Assembly: GCF_000328705.1 (NCBI RefSeq)
Contig: NC_019673.1
Coordinates: 5,766,001 to 5,830,000, forward strand
Origin: Saccharothrix espanaensis DSM 44229
GTDB taxonomy: Bacteria > Actinomycetota > Actinomycetes > Mycobacteriales > Pseudonocardiaceae
Direction: 5' to 3'
Length of the DNA: 64,000 nt
In this document: one piece after another, positions 1-8,343 of the stretch
Layout: every line of letters begins with the position of its first letter
Numbering within the stretch: the stretch's first letter is position 1
Position numbers and translations under genes: made by a program
The notes under the pieces: generated by a model
Seen by the model: only the letters and a program-made list of their open reading frames with translations
The model's database searches: none
Told to the model about the DNA's origin: nothing

Positions 1-110
1 ACGGCTCCCGCGCGGCCTGTCCGTCGGCCGGCCAGAACGCCCCGACGGCGGTGTCAACGACCCGCGTCCCAGAAGCTCCCCGGTGCATCGGCGGGTCGGC
101 GGGTCGGCGC

Positions 111-263
111 TTAGAAGATCAGCACCAGCAGCAGGGCCACGGCCAGGACGACGGCGATCACGGTCGGGATGGTGGCGGGCGACCGGCGGTGGTGGGCCTG
201 CACGGTGGTGGTGCGGAACCAGCTGTGCGGCACCCGACGACGATGACGACTGACCCAGGGCAT
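111..263 (-). CDS. Small tail-anchored membrane protein (50 aa)
   Basis: A 50-residue ORF whose last 22 residues are an uninterrupted hydrophobic stretch (Ile/Val/Leu/Ala) ending directly at the stop. The preceding part is basic, with HRRR and HHRR patches. This gives a single C-terminal transmembrane helix with an N-terminal cationic segment, so a tail-anchored small membrane protein. I chose the ATG at 263 because a GGGAG Shine-Dalgarno sequence lies about 8 bases upstream; an upstream in-frame extension exists but has no such signal. Function is unknown. It sits alone at the window edge and I see no operon partner. Confidence 0.5.
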   Translation of the reverse strand: MPWVSRHRRRVPHSWFRTTTVQAHHRRSPATIPTVIAVVLAVALLLVLIF

Positions 264-452
264 GACTGGCTCCCGTTGTGTCCGAAGGAGTCTCCGCACC
301 GGCACCCCGGCACGACACCGCGCCCGGCGGGCACGACCACGCCTGTCATACCCCGCCACACCACGTCCGACACCTCCAACCCGAACCCGCACCGGCCCGG
401 CGACGATCGGCAAGGCACTGCGGCGGTCCACGCCTGGCCGGCGAGGTGCTCA

Positions 453-640
453 TCACTCCGGGAACACCACTTCGATCGACATGTGCCGGCGACGAGTCGA
501 GTCGCTGTCGCGGTGGAACTGATTGCGCAGGCGGGCGGCCAGTTCGAGCTGAGGAAGTCGACGCGGACTTCAAGTCGGCGCAGGGCGTTACCGACGCGCG
601 TTCGACGGCCAACTGGTCGGGACGGTTCGTCCTCGGACGC
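453..640 (-). pseudogene. Frameshifted gene remnant, unknown family
   Basis: Read leftward, one frame carries an alternating hydrophobic/basic pattern containing ALRRLEVRVDF. After a shift near 545, a second frame continues with ELAARLRNQFHRDS and ends in IEVVFPE followed by a TGA at 455-453. The two pieces together look like the C-terminal part of one protein, but neither frame stays open. I do not recognise the family. The neighbouring 264-722 stretch otherwise holds no convincing gene. The call rests only on amino-acid texture and is tentative. Confidence 0.25.
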
Positions 641-722
641 CTCCACGACGTCTCGCCACAACCCACGATGCCACGATGAGCGACGGCATCGCGCTCCCCG
701 GCACGGGGCCGCAGACCGGACA

Positions 723-2384
723 TCAGTCCACCAGTTCGAAGTGCAGCCCCGATTCACGCACCTGCGCCAGGTCCGCCGGCGAGAAGCCCCGCCCCACGAA
801 CCGGGAGATCACGGTCAACCCCATGGCGTGCCGGTACCGGTAGTCCTCGAAATCCAGGTCCTCGGTGTGCGGCGCGCCCGCGTCGTGGAGCGGATCGCCT
901 CGGAAGACGAGTTCACCACCCTCGGCGAGCATCAGCCGGTAGTTGGCGTTGACGTTCCAGTACAGGCTGCCGGCTCTCCCTTCCCGGGACAGAACTGGCA
1001 GCTTCACGTGGTCGGACCCCTCGTAGCCGTTTTCCTCCACCACCACGACCACGTCGTCCACCGCCAGCACCGCCTGCAACGGCTGGTGGCCCACGCCGCC
1101 GGGAGCGACCTCCAGCGGGCGGCCGCCGAGCGCGCCGATCACCTCCTCCGCGGTCAGGCCGCGCACCACCGTGATCGTGGCGGCCACCTGGAGGGGGCTC
1201 TTGTAGATCCAGCGGTGCTCCGCGTACGGCAGGATTCGCACTGCCGGCTCGGGCTCGCCGCGCAGCCGGTGGCCCAGCCGGTCGGTCCGCTTGTGCACGA
1301 CCTCCGGTTCGGCGGGAGCCGGCCACACCTCCAACAGGTAGGTCTCGTCCCCCTCGTCGCCCTCGTCACGGCCGGAGGCGTGCACCCGCACCCGGTACTC
1401 GCCCGGCCAGGGCGGTGCCTCCCAGCGCGACACGCGGTGGCCGGGCAGGTAGCCGGTCACGGGTTGGGCGCCGTCCAGACACCCGCCGCCCTCCGGCGCG
1501 GTCCAGCCGACCTCGGCGACCTCGTCCCAGCCCGCGACCGTCACCTCCTCCGGTGCACCGGCCAGCACCCGGACCGAAACCGGCACCCTGCCCTCCGCGA
1601 GCCCGGTGCGGACCGCCACACCGCCCGCCACCGCGGCGACCAGGCCGTTGCCGGAGAAGTCCACGTCCGCGGGCACCTGGCCCTCGGTGAGCAGGAACCG
1701 GTGGTCGGCCACCGTCGCCACCGACGACGCCCACTGCGGGAACCGGTACTCCGCGCGCCGCTTGGCCAGCACGGCTGCCGGATAGGCGGCCGGTTTGGGC
1801 ACGTCCGGCAGCACCAGCACGGCAGCGCCCAGAGCCACACCCACGACCGCCGCCGACACGGCCACCGGCAGCGGACCGAGCGAACGCACCACCGCCGCCG
1901 ACACGACCACCGCCAGAGCGAAGTGCGCCGCACCATGCCGGGCGGCGATCTGCTCCTCGTCACCGGTCGCATCCGGGACGGACGCGGTGTCCCGCAGCGC
2001 CTGCACCAGTTCCAGCACCAGGTCGACCGCACCGGGGTAGAGCTGGTCCACAATGGACACAGCCGCTTTCGCGGTGCTCCCGTCGCGCACCACGAAACTC
2101 ATCGTGAACTGCCGGTCGGGCGGCTGGGCGAGGCCGGCGACCAGTTCCGGCGCGATCGGCACCGACAGCCGGTCGAGCGCCAGTTCGAGCGCACCCAGCA
2201 GCCGCTCGGCGAACACGTCACCGAGCCCGTGCACCGCCGACCTCACCGGCGACATGTCCTCGTCCCGATACCACCGCACCGCCTCCCACCGACCCAGGCG
2301 GGCGGCGGGTCCGGTCGGCACCAGCGCGGCGACCTCCGGTAAAGCGGCCGAGACGGTCACCGCGAACTCTTCGATCTTCCCCAT
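723..2384 (-). CDS. Unknown 553-aa protein with a central membrane hairpin
   Basis: No family is recognised. The N-terminal ~150 residues are mixed alpha/beta and rather acidic. Residues about 154-190 form two adjacent hydrophobic segments, likely a membrane hairpin. The rest is a large soluble beta-rich region with many Asp/Glu, including a DEGDEGDE run, and aromatic Trp-Glu-Ala-Pro-Pro type motifs that could be beta-sandwich domains. I start it at the ATG at 2384 (MGKIEEF) rather than the far upstream extension, whose composition is that of read-through noise; no strong Shine-Dalgarno precedes it. It lies downstream of a decayed SARP-type regulator on the same strand. Confidence 0.6.
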   Translation of the reverse strand: MGKIEEFAVTVSAALPEVAALVPTGPAARLGRWEAVRWYRDEDMSPVRSAVHGLGDVFAERLLGALELALDRLSVPIAPELVAGLAQPPDRQFTMSFVVRDGSTAKAAVSIVDQLYPGAVDLVLELVQALRDTASVPDATGDEEQIAARHGAAHFALAVVVSAAVVRSLGPLPVAVSAAVVGVALGAAVLVLPDVPKPAAYPAAVLAKRRAEYRFPQWASSVATVADHRFLLTEGQVPADVDFSGNGLVAAVAGGVAVRTGLAEGRVPVSVRVLAGAPEEVTVAGWDEVAEVGWTAPEGGGCLDGAQPVTGYLPGHRVSRWEAPPWPGEYRVRVHASGRDEGDEGDETYLLEVWPAPAEPEVVHKRTDRLGHRLRGEPEPAVRILPYAEHRWIYKSPLQVAATITVVRGLTAEEVIGALGGRPLEVAPGGVGHQPLQAVLAVDDVVVVVEENGYEGSDHVKLPVLSREGRAGSLYWNVNANYRLMLAEGGELVFRGDPLHDAGAPHTEDLDFEDYRYRHAMGLTVISRFVGRGFSPADLAQVRESGLHFELVD

Positions 2385-2487
2385 CGCGCCATGGTGCCGG
2401 CGGGCACCGACAATCCCGGCCGGACCGGTCGTCGACCAGCGACCTCCGTGGCCGGCAGTCGCCGCCGGCCCCGGCGGGCCCAGGCGT

Positions 2488-3841
2488 TCAGGCGGTGTCC
2501 GGGTCGCCAACGGCGATGGGCCGACCTTGGAGTCGTTCGAGGCGTTGGGCCTCGGTGCCGCGGCCTTGGGCCCGATAGAGCTCCAGCGCTTCGCTCCACG
2601 CCGCGCGGGCCAGGTCGTGGTCTCCGAGGGCCGCGTAGGGCCGGCCGATGTGGGCGAGGGTGTCGGCGACCTCGGAGGTGTTGCCCAGGTCGCGGTGCAG
2701 GGTGAGGGCCTGGCGGTAGTGGTCGCGGGCGGTGTCGGGCGTGCTCCAGTGCGTGCCGGTCGTCGCCCTGTCGTCCCTTGGCGGAGGCCAGAGCACGGTG
2801 GGTGTGCGCCTGTTCGACGGTGTTGTGGTGGCGCTCCGACAAGACCAGTGCCCGCTTCAGGTGTCCGGTGGCCTGGTCGTGCAAACCGAGCCGGGAGCAG
2901 GCGCGACCCCAAAGCCGCTCGGCGCGGCTGCGGGCAGTCGGGTCGGGCAGGTGTGCCGCGCAGTCCACCGCCGCCCGCCACACGACGAGCGCGTCGTGGC
3001 CGCGCCCCTGTCGCAGGTGGAAGCTCTCCAGAGTTCAGGCCAACTGGCAAACCATGCGGTGGCGGCCCAGGGCGGCAGCGGCGCGCTGGACGGCCGGCAG
3101 GGTGGTGTGTTCGGCCGCCAGCCAGGCCGCCGCCGTCGTGGCGTCGGACAACGCCTGCGGGCGGACGCCGGACGCGGGCGGGTCGGGTGGCAGGAGTTCG
3201 CGGTGGGGGTTGAGGAGCCGTTCGGCGGTGTGGGCGGTGTGCAGGTGGAAGTCCGTCACCCGGACCAAGGCCGCCTCCCGCACGTCTTGCGGCAGACCAC
3301 GGACGGTGGTGTCGGCGTAGTCGCGGACCAGGTCGTGCATCGCGTAACGGCCGCCCGACCGTCGTTCGAGCAGGGATGCTTCGTCCAGTGTGGACAGTGC
3401 AGCGCGTGCGTGGGCCGGAGACAGGCCGGTCAGTGCAACAACGACGGGCAGCGTGGTGTCGGCGCCGGGGGCGATACCCAGCAGACCGAACACGGCCAGC
3501 GGGTCACCCCCGCACAGCCCGACCACCTCGTCCACGGCGCCGGGTTCGACGACGACGCGATCGGCCCCGATGCGGGCCGACAGCAGGGCTCGGGCCCCGG
3601 GCGGGGTGAGGACGCCGAGGGTGAGGTGGCGCGCGTCGTGCCGGTCGATCAGGGAGACGAGCCGGTGCCGGCCGGTGACCAGCACCGTGCACGACGGACC
3701 GCCCGGCAGCAGCGGCACCACCTGCTCGGCCGTGGCTGCGTTGTCCAACACCACCAGCCTCTCCGCCGCCCATGGCATCTCCCGCATCCACCGCGTCGTC
3801 ACCGACAACGGTCCCTGCCACCGCGCCCACGCCACCAACAA
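2488..3841 (-). pseudogene. Decayed AfsR/SARP-type NB-ARC-TPR regulator
   Basis: The leftward reading frame from 3841 contains typical STAND/NB-ARC pieces: a Walker B region (RLVVLDNAATAEQVVPLLPG), a TVLVTGRHRL sensor-like motif, and a downstream winged-helix stretch (RYAMHDLVRDYA). The P-loop, the SARP DNA-binding domain and BTAD are missing. The sequence jumps from LCGGDPLAV straight to FGLLGIAPG, so about 100 residues usually found between these motifs are deleted. The TPR region continues only through frame changes at about 3040 and 2790, ending near 2488. It is therefore a broken copy of the regulator type found intact three times further right in this window. Confidence 0.7.
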
Positions 3842-3921
3842 CCCGGCTCCACACCGGCGTCACCAACGTCCCGGCCTCATAAGACTGGTGGGTTCGCCCG
3901 GTCACCGGAACGGCTTTGCGT

Positions 3922-4401
3922 TCAGCCTTGAGCTGGAGGGATCTTGAGCCAGCGCATCTCCAACGGGTTCTCGCCCACGTCACGCGTCGCGATCCGCTCG
4001 TCCGACCACGACTCCGCCGCCGCCGGCCACTCCCCCTCGCGCCAAGCCTTGTAGACCAACCCTCTCGGGTCCGAAACCTGGTAAACGTCCCGCAACGCCA
4101 CGACGCACCGCTGTGCCAACGCGGCGTACTCCGCAGTCAACGCCGGCACCGGCAACGTGAACGTCCAGTTCGGCGGGTCGAAGCCCGACGGTGGCACCCA
4201 GCCCGCCTCGGTCATACCGCTGACATCCGCCCACGGAACGACCTCGGGCCCCGCCGCCTGCGCCTCCACCTCGTGCTGACCGCCCGCGAACTGCACGTAC
4301 ACCTTCGGGTTCGCCGGCAGGAAGACGATCAGGAAGACCCGGTCGGCCACGTCCCGCAACGCCTCGGTGAGATCCCGGCCGAACTCCGCCCACTCGGACA
4401 T
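3922..4401 (-). CDS. TY-Chap-like (YbjN/CesT-type chaperone fold) protein
   Basis: A 159-residue soluble protein. It begins with WAEFGRDLTEALRD, then a beta strand with VYVQFAGG, and later has GWVPPSGFDPPNWTF. This layout (amphipathic start, YVQFA strand, Gly-Trp...Pro...Asn-Trp) resembles actinobacterial TY-Chap domains, a family related to YbjN and type III secretion chaperones and proposed to bind peptides. The assignment is by eye. The start ATG at 4401 follows a GGAGG Shine-Dalgarno sequence embedded in the end of the upstream gene, which stops two bases earlier, so the two genes are almost certainly co-translated. No substrate is evident in the neighbourhood. Confidence 0.6.
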   Translation of the reverse strand: MSEWAEFGRDLTEALRDVADRVFLIVFLPANPKVYVQFAGGQHEVEAQAAGPEVVPWADVSGMTEAGWVPPSGFDPPNWTFTLPVPALTAEYAALAQRCVVALRDVYQVSDPRGLVYKAWREGEWPAAAESWSDERIATRDVGENPLEMRWLKIPPAQG

Positions 4402-4403
4402 CG

Positions 4404-4883
4404 TCAGCGATCCTCCTTCAGGTCGAACTCGACCAGTTGCGGGGTGTGGAACTCGACCCTTGTCGACTTCGTCGCCAAGCTGACCGTGACCTGACAGTTC
4501 CCGGCCAGGCTCCAGGTCGCGTCGGTCCCCGACCGGACCCGTTCCAGCGACGGGCGGCCGTGCCGGGACACCCCTTCGCGCACCGTCAGCGTGAAGAGGT
4601 CGCCGAGCAGCGCCCGCGACTGCGCGGATTCCTCCCTGATCATGTCCGCGATCCAGAAGTCCAGCGACATCAGGGTTTCGGCGTCCACCGTCGACACGTC
4701 CGGCGGGGTGAGGCCGGCGACCGAGTTGACCAGGTACTCCCTGCCGTTCTCGACCTCGACCTCCCAGCCGAAGCGATCGATCGCCAAGAGGTGGGCTTCG
4801 GCGCGCGTGACCGGCCACGGCACGCCCGCCCAGAAGTCGACTATCTCCCACACCTCGACCGGTGTCATCGCCTTCCACTGCAT
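4404..4883 (-). CDS. Hypothetical 159-aa protein (DUF6301-like)
   Basis: A 159-residue soluble protein with no signal peptide or membrane segment. Features are an early VWEIVDFWAGVPWP motif, a GWEVEVENGREYLVN strand pair and an acidic C-terminus ending in LKEDR. It resembles actinobacterial proteins of the DUF6301 type, although I hold that name loosely. The gene stops two bases before the TY-Chap-like gene starts, so the two form a bicistron. An alternative start six codons later (ATG after GGAAGG) is possible. Function is unknown; the pairing suggests it is the partner or client of the chaperone-like protein. Confidence 0.55.
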   Translation of the reverse strand: MQWKAMTPVEVWEIVDFWAGVPWPVTRAEAHLLAIDRFGWEVEVENGREYLVNSVAGLTPPDVSTVDAETLMSLDFWIADMIREESAQSRALLGDLFTLTVREGVSRHGRPSLERVRSGTDATWSLAGNCQVTVSLATKSTRVEFHTPQLVEFDLKEDR

Positions 4884-4970
4884 GACCGATGTTATCCCGT
4901 GCGTGCTCCGGCTGACGTGAGCCCCGACCGGGGCCGGCCCCTGGTGGAAGCGCCCTGCGAGGACGCGGGT

Positions 4971-6305
4971 TCAGGCGGGCCAGCGGGTGTGCAGGCGGTC
5001 AATGCGGTAGGTGTGGACGTGCCGCCACCGGCCGTTGACGAAGACCGCGTCGTGCAGGTGGTCGTGGTCCTCGTCGAGTTCGTGGAGGTGCTCGACTTCC
5101 TCCGGGTCGTGCGCGGGCCAGCAGCGGACGGCCACGGCGGTCGCCGCCGTGGTGAGGACTCCGAGCACGGCCAGGGCGACGGTCGTGCTCGCGGCGGTCG
5201 CCAGCCAGCCGGCGAGGGGGTAGCAGAGCAGCCAGCAGGCGTGCGAGAGCGAGAAGTCCGCCGCGAACACGGCCGGCAGGTCCTCCCGGTGTGCGGAACG
5301 GCGCAGGAGCCGTCCACCCGGGGTGAGCACGAGCGAACCGCCGACGCCGATCGCCGCCCACAGCACGAGCAGGGCGGGCCAGCGCCAGTCGCCGGGCAGC
5401 GCGGTGGCCGGGATCGCCACGAACAGCACGACGGCAGGCAGGGTGGCGGCGCGCAGCATCACGGTCCGGTCGGCGACCCGGTCGAGCAGGCCGGGCAACG
5501 CCAGGGCCGCGACCAGTGACCCCAGCCCGTACGCGGCCAGCGCGAGGGCTACCGCGGTCTCGTCGCGGCCGAGCACGTCGCGCACGTAGCCGACGGTGTT
5601 GACCAGGACCATGGAACCGGCGGCGGCCACGGCCAAATGGACGGCGAGCAGCCCGCGCAGACGTGGGGTCGCCAGGTACACACGGATGCCGCGCGTGGTG
5701 GCGTCGAAGGTGCGGTCGGCGACACGGGCGTCCGTGGTGGCGGGCAGGACGGCGGCGAGCACCAGCAGGCCGGACGCGGCGAACCCGAGCGACGTGCCGA
5801 AAAACAGGGAGTCGTAGCCGATCACGGCGAGCGCGCCGGCGGCCAGCAGGGGGCTGAGCAGGCTTTCGAGGTCGTAGGCCAGGCGGGACAGGCTCAGGGC
5901 GCGGGTGTAGTCGCGCTCGTCGGTGACGATGTCGGGGATCGTCGCCTGGAACGCGGGCGTGAACACGGCCGACGCCGCCTGCAACAGGAAGATCAGCAGG
6001 TAGATCTGCCACACCTGGTCCACCCAGGGCAGGGCGAGCGCGATGGCCGCGCGCACCAGGTCCAGGCCGACCAGCAGGGTTTTACGCGGCAGCCGGGCGG
6101 CGAGCGCGCCGGCGAGGGGCGCGATGCCGACGTAGGCGACCATCTTGATCGCCAGCGCGGTGCCGAGCACCGCTCCGGCGTCGGGACCGGCGAGGTCGTG
6201 GGCGAGCAGCCCGAGGGCGACCGTCGCCAGGCCGGTGCCCGCGAGGGCGACGACCTGGGCGGTGAACAGCCGCCGGTAGGCGGGGTTGTTCAGCACGGCG
6301 AGCAT
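4971..6305 (-). CDS. MFS efflux transporter with His-rich tail
   Basis: A 444-residue integral membrane protein with about 12 hydrophobic segments and the MFS layout, including a basic loop after helix 2 (RLPRKTLL) and another near helix 8. The C-terminal cytosolic tail is rich in His, Asp and Glu (EHLHELDEDHDHLHD), a plausible metal-binding patch. The divergent neighbour is an ArsR-type repressor, so a repressor-controlled efflux pump for a divalent metal such as nickel, cobalt or zinc is a reasonable inference; substrate identity is not proven. The start ATG at 6305 has a GGAGG sequence about 10 bases upstream; the longer upstream reading lacks one and overlaps the regulator gene. Confidence 0.75.
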   Translation of the reverse strand: MLAVLNNPAYRRLFTAQVVALAGTGLATVALGLLAHDLAGPDAGAVLGTALAIKMVAYVGIAPLAGALAARLPRKTLLVGLDLVRAAIALALPWVDQVWQIYLLIFLLQAASAVFTPAFQATIPDIVTDERDYTRALSLSRLAYDLESLLSPLLAAGALAVIGYDSLFFGTSLGFAASGLLVLAAVLPATTDARVADRTFDATTRGIRVYLATPRLRGLLAVHLAVAAAGSMVLVNTVGYVRDVLGRDETAVALALAAYGLGSLVAALALPGLLDRVADRTVMLRAATLPAVVLFVAIPATALPGDWRWPALLVLWAAIGVGGSLVLTPGGRLLRRSAHREDLPAVFAADFSLSHACWLLCYPLAGWLATAASTTVALAVLGVLTTAATAVAVRCWPAHDPEEVEHLHELDEDHDHLHDAVFVNGRWRHVHTYRIDRLHTRWPA

Positions 6306-6359
6306 GCGTCGGGCCTCCAGGTGCTGTTCGGGACCTCCGGGGTGGCACCATACGTGCTC

Positions 6360-6716
6360 ATGTACGCACGCGACGACGTTGCAACAACGCAAGACTGGCA
6401 ACAGCTACCTTCTGGCGAGCACGTCGAAGCGGCCGTCGACGGGTTCCGGATGCTGGCCGACCGCACCCGATTCCAGATGATGTGGCTGCTCTGCGGCGCC
6501 GAGTACGACGTGACGTCCCTGGCGACTGTGGTGGGGATCGCACGCCCTGCGGTGTCCCAGCACCTGGCGAAGCTGCGGCTCGCCGGTCTGGTGTCGATGC
6601 ACCGCGACGGCCGGCGAGCCGTCTACCGCGCTCGCGGCGGACACGTGCGACGGTTGTTGGCCGAAGCGTTCCAGGCGGCCGACCACCACGTGACCGGCAC
6701 ACCCGACCACGACTGA
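6360..6716 (+). CDS. ArsR-family repressor (metal-sensor type)
   Basis: A 118-residue winged-helix protein. The HTH is clear: LADRTRFQMMWLLC, then DVTSLATVVGIARPAVSQHLAKLRLAGLV, then a DGRRAVYRA wing. The C-terminus contains several His residues (GGHVRRLLAEAF, ADHHVTGTPDHD), similar in position to the C-terminal helix ligands of NmtR-like nickel/cobalt sensors, although ligand residues cannot be proven by eye. It is divergent from the MFS transporter, with only 54 bases between the two starts, so one operator could control both. A GTTGCAAC palindrome lies just inside its 5' coding end and is a weak operator candidate. Confidence 0.8.
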   Translation: MYARDDVATTQDWQQLPSGEHVEAAVDGFRMLADRTRFQMMWLLCGAEYDVTSLATVVGIARPAVSQHLAKLRLAGLVSMHRDGRRAVYRARGGHVRRLLAEAFQAADHHVTGTPDHD

Positions 6717-6937
6717 GGTGCCCGCTCTTCCGCGCGCTACAGGAGTCGGCCCAGGGTGGGCCCACCACAGTCCGGCACCCGTCCGAGGGCGGCGGTGGCG
6801 GCGGTGGGGTGGTACCGCACACCACCGACGACCACGGCTGAAGCCCAAGCCGGAACGGTGGATACCACCGCAATCACCACACAGCCGAGACCCAGCGAGA
6901 GCGTGGAAGACGAGGCCGGCCGGAGTGGTCGGAGGAA

Positions 6938-7297
6938 TCAGGACCGGGGTTGTTGTTCCCGTCCGGGCGCGGTGGCGGTGGTGAGGTGGTGGTAGGTGTT
7001 GGTGCGGCGGAGCAGGCGGTCGAGGAACGCCGGACGGCTGTCCAGCAGGAGGACCGCGCCGGCGGTCGTCGCGGCGCGGTGGGTGGACAGGAGCAGCGAC
7101 AGGCCGTGCGAGTCGCAGAAGGTCAGGTTCGAGCAGTCCACCGCCACCACCGCCGGGCGGTGCGCGGCGAGCACCTGCCGCACCACGTCGAGGAGTTCCT
7201 CGCCCAGGTCGTAGACGAGCTCTCCGGACAGTTCCACGGCCGCGCGCTCGGCGGCGACGGAGACGAGGGTGCAGGTCAAGTGCTTCGCTCTGGTCAT
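6938..7297 (-). CDS. STAS-domain anti-sigma factor antagonist
   Basis: A 119-residue STAS protein of the SpoIIAA/RsbV type, with the expected beta-strand core (AAVELSGELVYD, then AVVAVDCSNLTFCDSHGLSLLL). The DSHG motif aligns with the DSSG motif whose Ser is phosphorylated by anti-sigma kinases and dephosphorylated by SpoIIE-type phosphatases. The ATG at 7297 overlaps the stop of the cobalamin-binding gene (ATGA), so it is the third gene of a tightly coupled operon. Inference: the upstream phosphatase acts on this protein and the released STAS protein frees a sigma factor elsewhere in the genome. No anti-sigma kinase gene is in the window. Confidence 0.85.
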   Translation of the reverse strand: MTRAKHLTCTLVSVAAERAAVELSGELVYDLGEELLDVVRQVLAAHRPAVVAVDCSNLTFCDSHGLSLLLSTHRAATTAGAVLLLDSRPAFLDRLLRRTNTYHHLTTATAPGREQQPRS

Positions 7298-8343
7298 GCG
7301 GCAGGTCCTGGCTCGGTGTGGGGGGACGTTCGGGCGATCGCGGTCCGGGCTTCGCGGAGCAGGCACGTGGCGCGCGGGAAGTCGCGCAGTTCGGTGGCCA
7401 GCAGGTCGAGCGCGAGACCGAGGAAACGGGTGGGCGCGCCGCGCACGGCCAGGATCTCGGCGGTCCACGTCACGTGGCCCGCCAGCAGCGAGGGGTCGTC
7501 CGTGTAGAGCGCGGTGCACAGGTGGTCGACGATGTGCGCCAAGTCCTCGGGGGTGTGCCCGGACCCGTGGTCCGTCCCGTCGAGGCCCGTGTGCACGGCC
7601 CGCACCAACCGGGTCGCCGAGCGCGCGACCAGCGTGTACTCCTGGTCTGCCAGGTGGGGCAGGTCGTCGATGGGCTGGTGGGCGTCCCGCCTGCGGATCG
7701 GCGCTCCCCCGGCCAGCAGGTCCGCCGCCGTCCGCGCGTCGGGGGCCCACAGGTCCGCGCCCAGCAGCCGGGCGTAGCGGCCGTCCGGGCCGAACGCACT
7801 GCCGCCGACCAGCACCGGCGTCCCGGCGGCCTGGCAGGCGGTGATGGTCGCGTGCGCGGTGGGCAGCCTCGGCGCGAGCGAGCCGGACAGCGCCACCGCC
7901 TCGGGACCGGTGGTGTGCAGGTGGGTGATCAGGTGCGGGGTGGGGATCTGCGCGCCGAGGTAGTCGACGCGGAACCCGCGCAGGGCCAGCACTTCCGCCA
8001 GCAGCCGGGCGGGCAGCGCGTGCCACTCGCCGTCCACGCAGGCCACCGCGATCCGCGCCCGGTGCGGTCGGGGGTACCGGACGGCGGCGCTCAGCTTCGC
8101 GATGACCCGCTCGTTGATCGCCGTGGCGGCGTGCTCCTGGGCGACGGTGAGCCGGTCGGCCGCCCACTCGGCGCCGACCTTGCGCTGCACGCCGCCGATG
8201 ACGTCCAGCAGCACCGACTCCGGGTCCAGCCCGTCGTCCAAGGCGCGCCGCACGACGTTCCCGGCGGCGTGGTCGTCACCGCTGACGACGGCGTGCCACA
8301 GCGCGTCACCGGACTGCTCCAGCAGGTCGGCGGTCGCGGTCAC
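7294..8343 (-). CDS. Cobalamin-binding sensor protein (CarH/LitR-like effector domain, no HTH)
   Basis: A 349-residue soluble protein. Residues about 10-85 form a helical cap domain containing Trp60, nine residues, then Glu70-His71. This W-x9-EH signature is known from adenosylcobalamin light sensors of the CarH/LitR family. Residues about 95-220 form the Rossmann-like B12-binding domain. There DGEWHALP gives Glu-x-His (His108 as candidate cobalt ligand), although the usual Gly three residues later is Pro, and LVGGSAF supplies the GG motif. No DNA-binding domain is present; the C-terminal ~120 residues are helical and unassigned. GTG at 8343 overlaps the phosphatase stop, and the stop overlaps the STAS start. 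Light or B12 input into a partner-switching pathway is the natural inference. Confidence 0.85.
   Translation of the reverse strand: MTATADLLEQSGDALWHAVVSGDDHAAGNVVRRALDDGLDPESVLLDVIGGVQRKVGAEWAADRLTVAQEHAATAINERVIAKLSAAVRYPRPHRARIAVACVDGEWHALPARLLAEVLALRGFRVDYLGAQIPTPHLITHLHTTGPEAVALSGSLAPRLPTAHATITACQAAGTPVLVGGSAFGPDGRYARLLGADLWAPDARTAADLLAGGAPIRRRDAHQPIDDLPHLADQEYTLVARSATRLVRAVHTGLDGTDHGSGHTPEDLAHIVDHLCTALYTDDPSLLAGHVTWTAEILAVRGAPTRFLGLALDLLATELRDFPRATCLLREARTAIARTSPHTEPGPAA

Noticed and set aside
346..723. Leftward 125-aa ORF coupled (TGATG) to the 553-aa gene
   Set aside because: Composition is Arg/Ser/Pro noise, and two other frames of the same stretch carry better gene-like fragments.
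51..2342. Long rightward 763-aa open frame at the left end
   Set aside because: Arg/His/Gln/Gly-rich read-through opposite the 553-aa leftward gene; no motif, typical of antisense frames in high-GC DNA.
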